From: Betaproteobacteria bacterium
Lineage (GTDB): Bacteria > Pseudomonadota > Gammaproteobacteria > Burkholderiales > Burkholderiaceae_C
NCBI GenBank assembly: GCA_016704535.1
Contig: JADIZZ010000002.1
Location: 124,001-188,000, forward strand
Length of the DNA: 64,000 bases
Direction: 5' to 3'
The translations under genes and the position numbers were made by a program. Below are positions 18,065-26,606 of this stretch, one piece after another. The notes below the pieces were generated by a model. It made no database searches, was not told the DNA's origin, and saw only the letters and a program-made list of their open reading frames with translations. Each line of letters starts with the position of its first letter. Position 1 is the stretch's first letter.

Positions 18065-19654
18065 TCAATCTTCAGTGCGTCCCAGCGTTGACGGGTCGAC
18101 ATCGAGCGCCTGCACACGGGCGCGCAGCCACCACAGCATCACCAGTGCCGGCAGCGCCAGCACCGTGCTGACGATGAAAAACGTCGGCCAGCCTATGCTT
18201 TCGGCCAGCACGCCGGCCAGCGGCCCCACCCACACGCGACCTACCGACGCGAAGGCCGACAGCAGCGCAAACTGGGTGGCCGTATAGCGCTGGTTGCACA
18301 GGCTCATCAGGAAGGCGACGAAGGCCGCCGTGCCCATGCCCCCCGACAGGTTCTCGAAGGCCACCACCGCCAGCAGCCCGCCGTCCACCGGCGTCGGCGC
18401 CGCCAGCTTGACGAAACCCCAGTCGAAGGCCGGCAGCACGGCACCAGGCAGCACGCCCTTGCCTTCGGGCCCCAGCGTGGCCAGCCACCAGAACCCCAGG
18501 TTGCTGGCCAGCTGCAGCACACCGAAGAGCAGCAGCGAACGCCACAGCCCCAGACGCAACATCAGCGCGCCGCCCAGCAGCGCGCCGCCGATGGTCAGCC
18601 ACAGGCCGATGACCTTGTTCACCACACCCACCTCGGCCGGGCTGTAGGCCATGCTCTTGAGAAGGAACGGGGTCAGCAGCGACCCGGCAAACGCGTCGCC
18701 CAGCTTGTAAAGCACGATGAAGAGCAGGAAGGACCCCGCACCTGCGGTGCCGAAGTAGCTGCGCAGGCCGCCGAGCAGCGTCTCGAAACGCGACTGCTTC
18801 GCCGCCCAGGCGGCCAGCGGCAAGGTGAAGCCCACGCCCAGCAGCAGCGCCATCAGGTCGACCCAGCGCTGCTGCAGCGCCGCCGGCAGGCTGCCTGCGG
18901 CCAGCCACGAACCCACCAGCGCCTGGGCCACCGCGCCGCCGTAGCGGTCGCTGAGGAAGGCACCCAGCACCACCGCCAGCACCACGGCGGCAAAGCCGCG
19001 CAGGTCGTTGCCCGCCGGCGGTGGCGGTGTGGTGCGCGCGGGCAGACGGGGCAACAGCAGCGCCGAGAGCACCGCCGCACCCACCAGCAGCGCCGCCATC
19101 AGCCGGTAGACCTGCGGCCAGGTCCAGCCACCGCCCTGGGCCGGGTCGGTCCAGATCAGCGCGATGCCGCCCGACAGGATCATCGCCAGCCGGTAGCCCA
19201 TGACGTTGAGCGACGCGCCCAGCCCCCGTTCGGGCGCCGGCAACAACTCGGTGCGGTAGGCGTCGATGACGACATCCTGCGTCGCAGACAGGAAGGCCAG
19301 CCCCACCGCCAGCAGCGCAAACGCGCGCAGCTCGTCGCGCGGCGAGGTGGCGGCCAGCAGCATCAGCACGCCGGCCAGCGCCAGCTGCGTCAGCACCAGC
19401 CAGCCACGGCGCCGGCCCAGGAAACCGAAGCCGGGCAGCTCGAAACGGTCGAGCAGCGGCGCCCACAGGAACTTGAAGGTGTAGGGCACGCCCACCAGGC
19501 TGAGAAAGCCGATGGTGGCCAGGCTCAGCCCCTCCACCGTCAGCCAGGCCTGCAGCGCCTGCCCGGTGAGCGCCAGCGGCAGGCCCGACGCGAAGCCCAG
19601 CAGGCTGACGATGAGCAGGCGGTGCAGCGCGGCCAGTCGGGGGTTCAGGGGCAT
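18065..19654 (-). CDS. ampG: AmpG-like muropeptide permease (MFS)
   Basis: This 529-residue inner-membrane protein has about 12-14 hydrophobic segments. The N-terminal pattern LGFASGLPLALTGQALQAWL and the GVPYTFKFLWAPLLDRF loop are characteristic of AmpG/PAT transporters. AmpG imports anhydro-muropeptides from wall turnover, feeding murein recycling. The downstream gene run with a D-Ala-D-Ala dipeptidase and an LD-carboxypeptidase supports that role. The ATG at 19654 fits the conserved start; earlier in-frame codons give an unconserved extension. Acetyl-CoA transporters are related, but less likely in this context. Confidence 0.87.
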   Translation of the reverse strand: MPLNPRLAALHRLLIVSLLGFASGLPLALTGQALQAWLTVEGLSLATIGFLSLVGVPYTFKFLWAPLLDRFELPGFGFLGRRRGWLVLTQLALAGVLMLLAATSPRDELRAFALLAVGLAFLSATQDVVIDAYRTELLPAPERGLGASLNVMGYRLAMILSGGIALIWTDPAQGGGWTWPQVYRLMAALLVGAAVLSALLLPRLPARTTPPPPAGNDLRGFAAVVLAVVLGAFLSDRYGGAVAQALVGSWLAAGSLPAALQQRWVDLMALLLGVGFTLPLAAWAAKQSRFETLLGGLRSYFGTAGAGSFLLFIVLYKLGDAFAGSLLTPFLLKSMAYSPAEVGVVNKVIGLWLTIGGALLGGALMLRLGLWRSLLLFGVLQLASNLGFWWLATLGPEGKGVLPGAVLPAFDWGFVKLAAPTPVDGGLLAVVAFENLSGGMGTAAFVAFLMSLCNQRYTATQFALLSAFASVGRVWVGPLAGVLAESIGWPTFFIVSTVLALPALVMLWWLRARVQALDVDPSTLGRTED

Positions 19655-19829
19655 GGCAGGCGAACAAGGGCGGCAGGTGGCACCGGGCGGCGGCGCCGAA
19701 GTATCGGGCAGTCGCGCACAGGCAGCCACGAACGTGTGCTCACAAACGCGGGTACGGTGTCGCACCGACGGTGCGCGGCCGCCGCGTAGGATTCCGCGCT
19801 GATTCCCCATGCACCTTCAGGAGCCTTCC

Positions 19830-20228
19830 ATGAGCATCTTCCGCCGCGTCACCGCCACCGTCCTGAGTGCGTCCCTCGTCTTCAGCGGCATGGCCTATGC
19901 CGCGCCGTCGGCGCTCATCGGCACCGAACAGCTGGCGGCTGCTGCCACCCCTGCCGAAACCTCTGGCAGCCGTGCCCGCCTGCTGGGCACGCTGGAACGC
20001 GCCGACCTCGTGGCCGCGCTGGAAGCCCGCGGGGTCTCGGTGAACGACGTGCGCTCGCGAGTCGACGCGCTGACCGATGCCGAAGCCGCGCAGCTGCTGG
20101 CGCAGATCGACCAGGCACCGGCCGGCGCCGACATCGTCGGCGTGCTGTTCACGGTGTTCATCATCCTGCTCGTCACCGACATCCTCGGCCTGACCAAGGT
20201 CTTCCCGTTCACCCGCGCGGTGCGTTGA
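19830..20228 (+). CDS. PA2779-family small exported/membrane protein
   Basis: The 132-residue protein has an N-terminal signal (RRVTATVLSASLVFSGMAYA) and a helical middle part with ADLVAALEARGVSVNDVRSRV. A C-terminal hydrophobic segment (GVLFTVFIILLVTDILGL) then ends in KVFPFTRAVR. This is the layout of the PA2779 family, of unknown function, that sits beside PA2778-type cysteine peptidases. Its stop codon overlaps the TTG start of the peptidase gene (TTGA), so the two are probably made together. A TAGGAT hexamer about 45 bases upstream may be a -10 element. Confidence 0.75.
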   Translation: MSIFRRVTATVLSASLVFSGMAYAAPSALIGTEQLAAAATPAETSGSRARLLGTLERADLVAALEARGVSVNDVRSRVDALTDAEAAQLLAQIDQAPAGADIVGVLFTVFIILLVTDILGLTKVFPFTRAVR

Positions 20229-21196
20229 CCCCCGGGTTCGGCCTGCGACGCTGCGGCGCCGCCCTCCTGCTGGCCGCCGCCCTGCCGGGTTGTGCGGTGC
20301 TGGCCGACCCGCCGCAGACCGCCGCCCTGCGCACGGCGGCGCCGGCAGACCTGCCCCGGCGATTCGAGCGCGATCAGGTTCCTTTCTATCCGCAGACCCC
20401 GCTGCACTGCGGTCCCGCCGCGCTGGCCACGGTGCTCGCCGACGCGGGCCTGCCGGCCGACCTGACGGCGATCTCCGATGCCGTTTTCCTGCCCGCGCGC
20501 GAGGGCAGCCTGCAGATCGAGATGCTCAGCGGCGCACGCCGCCAGGGCGCGGTGGCGACCCGGTTGCCCGGCGAGCTGACGGCGCTGATGCGCGAAGTGG
20601 CGGCCGGCCATGCCGTGGTCGTGCTGCTGAACCTGGGCCTGGACTTCGCGCCCCGCTGGCACTACGCCGTGCTGGTGGGTTACGACCTGCCTGCCGGCGA
20701 ACTCATCCTGCGCAGCGGCACCATCCGCCGCGACGTGATGTCGCTGCGGACCTTCGAACTCACCTGGGCCCGGGGCGGCCGATGGGCCATCGTCGCGCTG
20801 CCGCCCGGCCAACTGCCCGCCACCGCACGCGAGGCCGACGCGGTGGATGGCGCCCTGGGTTTCGGCCGCGTCGGGGCGCCGGCCGAGGCTGCCCGCGCCT
20901 GGACCGCCGTGCACCAGCGCTGGCCCGCCAACCTGCTGGCCGCGCTGGGCCTGGGCAACGCCCTGCACGCGGCAGGGGAGCTGGCCGGCGCCGAGCGGGC
21001 CTTCGAAAAAGCCGCGCGGCAGCACGACAGCGCCGCGGCCTGGAACAACCTGGCCAGCACCCGCGACAGCCTGGGCGACCGGGCCGGCGCGCGCGCCGCG
21101 GCTGCACGTGCCGTCGAGCGCGCGCGCGCGGCCGAACCTCAGTGGCTGGAGCGCGCGCTCCAGACCCAGCGCGAGATCGACGCCGCCGGGCGCTGA
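20225..21196 (+). CDS. PA2778-family cysteine peptidase lipoprotein with TPR tail
   Basis: The 323-residue protein begins with a lipoprotein signal ending in ALPGC (Cys about 20). It has a C39-like papain fold: VPFYPQTPLHCGPAAL carries the catalytic Cys (about residue 62), and the His lies in RWHYAVLVGYD (about residue 145). The last 100 residues contain TPR-like helices (AALGLGNALHAAGELAGAE...). The start must be the TTG at 20225, since no ATG or GTG fits and the lipobox follows at once. It overlaps the PA2779-family stop. The target of the peptidase is unknown; the adjacent PA2779-type protein is an obvious candidate partner. Confidence 0.78.
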   Translation: MTPGFGLRRCGAALLLAAALPGCAVLADPPQTAALRTAAPADLPRRFERDQVPFYPQTPLHCGPAALATVLADAGLPADLTAISDAVFLPAREGSLQIEMLSGARRQGAVATRLPGELTALMREVAAGHAVVVLLNLGLDFAPRWHYAVLVGYDLPAGELILRSGTIRRDVMSLRTFELTWARGGRWAIVALPPGQLPATAREADAVDGALGFGRVGAPAEAARAWTAVHQRWPANLLAALGLGNALHAAGELAGAERAFEKAARQHDSAAAWNNLASTRDSLGDRAGARAAAARAVERARAAEPQWLERALQTQREIDAAGR

Positions 21197-21275
21197 CCCG
21201 CCGCGCCTGTTACGAACCGGGCACCAATGCGCGGCCAGCGCTTGAAACGCCGCCGGCGCCCACCACATGCATCAC

Positions 21276-21707
21276 ATGAACGATGCCAAGCTGCTCTTGC
21301 CCTGCCCGCACTGCGGCGCCACCAACCGGCTGCCTGCCGCGCGCATCGACGAGGCGCCCGTCTGCGGCAAGTGCGGCGAGTCGCTGCTCGCGGGTCAGCC
21401 CATCGACCTGGACGACACCAGCTTCGACGCCGTGGTGGCGGCCACGAAGCTGCCCGTGGTGGTGGACTTCTGGGCCGCTTGGTGCGGCCCCTGCCGGATG
21501 ATGGCACCGGCCTTCAAGCAGGCCGCGGCCCAGTTGCAGGGCCGCGCGCTGCTGGTGAAGGTGAACAGCGATGACAGCCCGGGCCTGAGCCAGCGCTACG
21601 GCATCCGCAGCATCCCGACGCTGCTGCGCCTGCAGGGCGGGCGCGAAACGGCACGGCAGTCGGGCGCAGTGCCGGCCTCGACCATCGTCGCGCTGGCCAC
21701 AGCCTGA
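21276..21707 (+). CDS. trxC: Thioredoxin 2
   Basis: The 143-residue protein has an N-terminal zinc ribbon (CPHCG...CGKCG, about residues 8-35) followed by a thioredoxin fold with active site WCGPC near residue 71 and the cis-Pro loop IRSIPTLLRL. This two-part layout is specific for TrxC, a cytoplasmic disulfide reductase often induced by oxidative stress. An ATG nine bases upstream (21267) would add only MHH. A hairpin overlaps its stop and that of the convergent neighbour. Confidence 0.93.
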   Translation: MNDAKLLLPCPHCGATNRLPAARIDEAPVCGKCGESLLAGQPIDLDDTSFDAVVAATKLPVVVDFWAAWCGPCRMMAPAFKQAAAQLQGRALLVKVNSDDSPGLSQRYGIRSIPTLLRLQGGRETARQSGAVPASTIVALATA

Positions 21708-21737
21708 AGGCTGACGACCCTTAGCGTCGGCTTCAGG
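21703..21737. terminator. Bidirectional hairpin between convergent genes
   Basis: CCTGAAG (21703-21709) pairs with CTTCAGG (21731-21737), and inside it GACG pairs with CGTC, leaving a short internal mismatch. The structure spans both stop codons of trxC (+) and the neighbouring minus-strand gene. There is no strong T-run, as is usual in GC-rich genomes, so termination function is inferred. Confidence 0.45.
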
Positions 21738-22770
21738 TCGGCATGCTGAGTTCCTGCGCCAGCCCGGGCACCAGCGTGCGATCGAGATCGTCGCGGCCCA
21801 CGCGCGCCGGAAAGCCCGAACCGGGCAGCGATATCTCGAAGCTGTGCGCCTGGCGAACGATCTCGACGACGCGCAGGCCCGGCTGACGCGCGCGCAGCTC
21901 TTGCAGCAGCTGCGCGCAGGCCGGGTCGTTGGACTCGATACCCGTGACCAGGCCGTCGGGCACGCGGTGGGCCAGCGTAGCCATCGCCTGGTCGACGGTG
22001 GCCACGGTCCTCACCTGCAGGCCCGCTTGCAGCATCAGTCGCTCGGCCTGCACCCGCGTGGGTTCGTGCGGCTCGAGCAGCAGCACACGGCAGCCGGTGG
22101 GCATCTCGGTGTGGGGCAGCATGGCTGGCTCAGGCAAGCCTACCGGCTCCAGCGCACCCAGCGGCGCCCAGCCCAGCAGCAGTTCGACCGACAGCGCCCG
22201 AACTTGGCGCTCGACGTGCACGCCGGCGTGCTGGGCCAGCGCCGTCAGCAGCGCCCAGTGCAGCTCGCCGACATCGCCCGGCCGCGCCGCGAAGAGCTCG
22301 CCACCCGGGCGCGAGACCTCGATGCGCAGCGCCGCCAGCGGCGGCTGGAAGCGCTTGTCGACCTCGACCTGGAGATCTGTCCCCAGCAGCAATGCGTGCG
22401 CGATGGCCAGGTCGAGCAGCTGCTTGAGCACTGCCGGGTTGGTGAGCACCTCGCAACCCGCCTCGGGCCCGCGCCAGGTGGCACCGGCACGCCGCAGCGC
22501 TGCCGTCCATTCGGCACGCGCCTGCAGCGCGGCCACGCCCAGATTCACCTGCTCGGGCATGGCGCCCGCCGGCGTTCCGAGCATCCGCACCACCTCCTGC
22601 ACTTGCAGGCCCGCCTGCTCCAGCTCTTCCAGCAGCGCAGCGGCCTCGGGCGGCGCCGCTGGCCAGCGCTGCTGCACCTGCGCCACCGTGCTGGCCACGA
22701 GTTCACCTATCTGTGCCAGCAGGCTGGCGGGTAGCGAGTCGACACGCAAGGGGATGTTCATGGCGTTCAT
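21733..22770 (-). CDS. Degenerate sensor/receiver-like protein coupled to GspE-type ATPase
   Basis: I do not recognise a named family for this 345-residue protein. The middle part (NPAVLKQLLDLAIAHALLLG ... HWALLTALAQHAGVHVERQV) looks like a worn HATPase fold with an N-box-like segment. From about residue 235 (CRVLLLEPHEPTRVQAERLM) it looks like a response-regulator receiver that has Glu/His at the acidic pocket but no clear phospho-acceptor Asp. Its ATG overlaps the stop of the upstream ATPase (ATGA), so they are translated together. A non-catalytic regulator of that ATPase is one guess. Confidence 0.5.
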   Translation of the reverse strand: MNAMNIPLRVDSLPASLLAQIGELVASTVAQVQQRWPAAPPEAAALLEELEQAGLQVQEVVRMLGTPAGAMPEQVNLGVAALQARAEWTAALRRAGATWRGPEAGCEVLTNPAVLKQLLDLAIAHALLLGTDLQVEVDKRFQPPLAALRIEVSRPGGELFAARPGDVGELHWALLTALAQHAGVHVERQVRALSVELLLGWAPLGALEPVGLPEPAMLPHTEMPTGCRVLLLEPHEPTRVQAERLMLQAGLQVRTVATVDQAMATLAHRVPDGLVTGIESNDPACAQLLQELRARQPGLRVVEIVRQAHSFEISLPGSGFPARVGRDDLDRTLVPGLAQELSMPT

Positions 22771-24632
22771 TGGTTGACGGCTGCGATGACTTCGGAAAGA
22801 TCGGTGAGCCCGGCCAGCACCTTCTCGATACCGTCCTGGCGCAAAGTGACCATGCCTGCCGACAGGCCTGCGGCTTGCAGCTCGGCGGCGCTGGCACGGT
22901 GGCGTATGCGTTCGCGCAGCGCCTCGTCGGCCAGCATCAGCTCGTGGATGCCCAGGCGGCCGTGGTAGCCGCTGCCGTCGCATTGAGGGCAGCCGCGGTG
23001 GCGCCAGTGGTGCAGACGGCCCTGCGCATCGCCGTGCTCACGGCGCCAGCGCGCCAACAGCTCGACGGCATCGGGGCCGATGCCGTTGCTGCTGAGCAAG
23101 TGCTGGCGTGCCAGCGACTCCAGCGCACGTTCGTCCAGCAACTCCGGCACCCGGCAGTCCGTGCACAGCCGGCGCACGAGGCGCTGGGCCAGCACGCCCA
23201 GCAGGGAGTCGCTGAACATGAAGGGGTCCAGCCCGATCTCCAGCAGCCGCGTGATGCTCTCGGGCGCCGAGTTGGTGTGCAGCGTGCTCATCACCAGGTG
23301 GCCGGTCAGCGAGGCCTCGACTGCGATGCGCGCGGTTTCCTCGTCACGCATCTCGCCGATCATGATGATGTCGGGGTCGGCGCGCAGGAAGGTGCGCATG
23401 GCCGCTGCGAAAGTCCAACCGATGCGCGGGTTCATCTGCACCTGGCGCAGACCCGGCTGCGAGATCTCGATCGGGTCTTCGGCCGTCCAGATCTTGCGCT
23501 TGTCGGTGTTCAGCTCGCGCAGCACCGAGTGCAGCGTGGTCGTCTTGCCGCAGCCGGTGGGGCCGCAGATGAGGACCAGCCCGTAAGCCTTGGCCATGAC
23601 CTGGCGCATACCCGCCAGGTTGACCTTGCTCAGCCCGATGCCGTCCAGCGGCATCGCATCGTGGCCCGCCAGCAGGCGCAGCACCACGTCCTCGAGCCCG
23701 CGCGAAGTGGGCACGGTGACCATCCGCAGTTCCTGGCGCGGGCCGCCGAAACGCGCGAAGTCGATCTTCCCGTCCTGTGGCTTGCGGTGCTCGGAGATGT
23801 CGAGGTCGGCCATGATCTTCAGCCGCGCGACGAGCGCAAAGCGGTATTGCGCCGGCACTTCCAGGTGGCGCAGCAGTTCTCCGTCGACACGCAGCCTCAC
23901 CGTCACCGGGCGCGGCGGGTCTGCGGTCTCGATGTGAATGTCGGAGGCACGCAACTGCACGGCGTCGGCGATCAGCCGGTTGACCAGGCGCACCAGCGTG
24001 TTGTCGGACTCGGAGACCACCGCCGGGTCGAGCGTGGCGGAATCGGCCGTGGCGGCGAGGTCGGCCGCCAGTTTGGCCAGCGAGCCTGCGGTGGACGCCG
24101 GCGCGCCGTGGCGCGGGCGGTAGGCGTTGGCCACCGCCGGCGCCAGCGTGCCGGGCACGGCGCCCACGGCCATCACCTTCAGTTCGCAGATGAAGCGCAA
24201 CTGGTCGAGCAGCGCCTTGTCCCAAGGGTCGGGCACCGCGACCACCAGCGTGTCGTCGCGCACCATCAGCGGCAGCACGCCTTCGCGTTCGGCCACCGCC
24301 TGCGGTACTGCCTGCAGCGCATGCGGTTCGGGCTGCAGCGCGCGTGGATCGACGACATGCAGGCCCAGCCATTCCGCCAGCGTGCTGTCCAGCTGCTGCT
24401 CGGTGATGACGCCGGAGTCGACCAGCATGCGCCCGAGCAGGCGGCGCGGCTTGCTCTGCGCCTGCGCGACGAGCACCCGTTCCAGCAGCAGCGGCGAGAT
24501 CAGGCCGCGCAGCACCAGCGCTTCGCCCAGGCGCGAGGCCCGCGGTGCACCCGGCGCCTGCAACTGCTGCCACAGTGTATCGAGCGGGGCCGCGCGCAGC
24601 ATCGCGGTAGGGGGGTCGAACAGGGCGGTCAT
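22767..24632 (-). CDS. GspE/PilB-type secretion or pilus assembly ATPase
   Basis: The 621-residue protein has an N-terminal GspE_N-like domain (about residues 20-190) and a secretion-ATPase domain. Walker A is CGPTGCGKTT, the Walker B region is IGEMRDEETA, and the His box is MSTLHTNSAPESITR. A tetracysteine zinc element follows (CTDC...CPQCDGSG, about residues 500-560). Such ATPases power type II secretion or type IV pilus extension from the cytoplasmic face. No other gsp or pil gene is adjacent, so the machine served is unknown. The ATG at 24632 is preferred over a GTG at 24668. Confidence 0.85.
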   Translation of the reverse strand: MTALFDPPTAMLRAAPLDTLWQQLQAPGAPRASRLGEALVLRGLISPLLLERVLVAQAQSKPRRLLGRMLVDSGVITEQQLDSTLAEWLGLHVVDPRALQPEPHALQAVPQAVAEREGVLPLMVRDDTLVVAVPDPWDKALLDQLRFICELKVMAVGAVPGTLAPAVANAYRPRHGAPASTAGSLAKLAADLAATADSATLDPAVVSESDNTLVRLVNRLIADAVQLRASDIHIETADPPRPVTVRLRVDGELLRHLEVPAQYRFALVARLKIMADLDISEHRKPQDGKIDFARFGGPRQELRMVTVPTSRGLEDVVLRLLAGHDAMPLDGIGLSKVNLAGMRQVMAKAYGLVLICGPTGCGKTTTLHSVLRELNTDKRKIWTAEDPIEISQPGLRQVQMNPRIGWTFAAAMRTFLRADPDIIMIGEMRDEETARIAVEASLTGHLVMSTLHTNSAPESITRLLEIGLDPFMFSDSLLGVLAQRLVRRLCTDCRVPELLDERALESLARQHLLSSNGIGPDAVELLARWRREHGDAQGRLHHWRHRGCPQCDGSGYHGRLGIHELMLADEALRERIRHRASAAELQAAGLSAGMVTLRQDGIEKVLAGLTDLSEVIAAVNQ

Positions 24633-24787
24633 GAGAGGCTCGGTGCGCTGGTGCGGGGCGCGCAGCACTTGGTCACGCGCTGCGATCAGCTTCCCCGTTA
24701 TGGGGGCGCAGAACTTTGCGAAGGATCAAGCGGCGCAGGCTGTCGGTAGCGGCGAAGCGTGCAAATGCCTCACCGTGGGCCGAGGGC

Positions 24788-26560
24788 TCATCCCACCGCC
24801 ACCCACCGGTACCAGTCGCTGTTGAAAGGGTGGCGGAAAGGCCCGTGCACCCGCGGCCGGAAGAGTTCGACGGTCAGCGGGTGATGGTGCGCGATGTAGG
24901 GCACGTAGGCCAGCAGCAGGCGGTTGGCCTGATGCATCAGCGCCAGGCGCTCGGGGCCGTCCGGCAGCACGCGCTGGCGCTCGTAGAGGCGGTCGAAGGT
25001 CGGCAGCTTGAAGCGTGCGTCGTTGCTCTGGTCGGCGTTGGGCCCATAGGCCAGGCCGAGGATGAAGTCGCCGTCGTTGCCGCTGCTCCAGGTGAAGCCC
25101 CACATCATGATCTGCCCGGCCAACGAACGGCGGATGAGTTCGCCGAAAGGCGCGAACTCGAACTGCACACGCAGGCCCACGGCCTTCAGCCGCTTGAGCC
25201 ACAGTTCGCTGGAGGCGCGTGAACGCTGGTCGTTGCGGAAGGCGATGCGCAGCAGCAGGGGCTGGCCGTCGGGCTGCGCGCGCCAGCCGTCGCCCTGGCG
25301 GTCGACATAGCCGAACATGTCCAGCAGGGCCCTGGCGCGCACCGGGCTGGGCATCGTCATCTCCGAGCGCAGCGTGGCGTCGAAGCCGTAGCAGCCGGGC
25401 GGCATCATGCTCTGCGCCGCTATGCCCTGGCCGTGCAGTACCAGGCGCAGTTCCTCTGCGCTGTCGAAGGCCAGCATGACGGCGCGGCGCAGCGCCACGC
25501 GCTCGGGCGTATAGCCGCCGATCACCGGGTCTTCGCAGTTGAAGAAGGTGTGCGCGACGCCGTTGACGTTGCTCTCGGCACGTATGCCCTGCCGCTGCAT
25601 GAAGGGCGCGACCCGCCCGCCCGGCATCGCCAGCTGCGCCAGTTCGGGCGGCATCGTCAGTGCGTCGTGTTCTTCGCCCAGGAAAGCCAGCCAGCGCGGC
25701 TGCGACTCGTCGATGATGTCGATCTCCACGCGATCGACGCGGGGTGCGCGAACACCTGCCAACGCATCGGCGTGATGCTGCAGGTCGGGCGCGGCACCGA
25801 CGGTGGCGAAGACCTGCTCGCGAAAGCGCGGGTTGCGTTCGAGCACGATGCGCGACGCACGACGCCACTGGGCCAGCCTGAAGGGCCCGGTGCCCACGGG
25901 ATGTGCGTTCGGGTCGTCGGCATAGGCCTCGACCACCTCTCTCGCCACCGCGCCGCAGGTCCAGGCCGTCAGCAGGTGCGCGAAGCGCGGCGAAGGCTCA
26001 GCCAGCGCGATCTCGAAGCGGTAGCGGTCCAGTACCCGCAGCCCCGGCACCTCGACGTCGTAGGGGAAGGGCGTCTTGCCCTTCAGTGCCTGCCGGCGCA
26101 GTTCGCTCAAGCCCAGGATCTTCTCGTTCTCGAAGGCGTAAAGGTGCTCGGTGCGTATCGCCGGGTCGTAGAAGCGCTTGAGCGTATAGACGTAGTCGGC
26201 CGCCACCAGTTCGCGCGGGCGACCCTGGAAGACGGGGTCGTCGGCGAACAGCGTGCCCGGCTTGAGCGTGACGACGAAACGCTTGAAGTCGGCCGACACC
26301 TCGGGCAGCGCCGCCGCCGTCAACGGCACCAGCACGGCAGGCCGCGCCAGCGGGTCGTAGGTCAGCGGTGGCTCGAAGATGTGCGCGATGACACGGATCG
26401 ACGACTGGTCGCCCACACGCGGCGGGTCGAAACCGGTCTCGGCAAAGTTGAAGGCCAGGCGCAGCGTCCTGGCCGCGGCCGATGGCGGCGCCGTCGATGC
26501 GGCAGCGGCCACGCCGCCTGCCAGCGCCGCGCCCCCGGCCAGCAGTTCACGGCGTTTCAT
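24788..26560 (-). CDS. Peptide-type ABC substrate-binding protein (SBP family 5), paralogue 1
   Basis: This 590-residue protein has a Tat-like signal (KRRELLAGGAALAGGVAAAA). It keeps the features of its two upstream paralogues: an ETGFDPPRVGD opening, SADFKRFVVTLKPG, PRELVAADYVYTLKR and HPVGTGPFRLAQW. It is the most diverged of the three by eye. The set matches family 5 oligopeptide-binding proteins of the longer (about 600-residue) type. It is the last of three tandem genes, 46 bases after paralogue 2. Ligand unknown; a peptide or peptide-like compound is the family expectation. Confidence 0.85.
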   Translation of the reverse strand: MKRRELLAGGAALAGGVAAAASTAPPSAAARTLRLAFNFAETGFDPPRVGDQSSIRVIAHIFEPPLTYDPLARPAVLVPLTAAALPEVSADFKRFVVTLKPGTLFADDPVFQGRPRELVAADYVYTLKRFYDPAIRTEHLYAFENEKILGLSELRRQALKGKTPFPYDVEVPGLRVLDRYRFEIALAEPSPRFAHLLTAWTCGAVAREVVEAYADDPNAHPVGTGPFRLAQWRRASRIVLERNPRFREQVFATVGAAPDLQHHADALAGVRAPRVDRVEIDIIDESQPRWLAFLGEEHDALTMPPELAQLAMPGGRVAPFMQRQGIRAESNVNGVAHTFFNCEDPVIGGYTPERVALRRAVMLAFDSAEELRLVLHGQGIAAQSMMPPGCYGFDATLRSEMTMPSPVRARALLDMFGYVDRQGDGWRAQPDGQPLLLRIAFRNDQRSRASSELWLKRLKAVGLRVQFEFAPFGELIRRSLAGQIMMWGFTWSSGNDGDFILGLAYGPNADQSNDARFKLPTFDRLYERQRVLPDGPERLALMHQANRLLLAYVPYIAHHHPLTVELFRPRVHGPFRHPFNSDWYRWVAVG

Positions 26561-26606
26561 ACCCGGGCCGCGTCGCGCCTGGCCGGGCGCGGTTCTGCCC
26601 GCGCCC

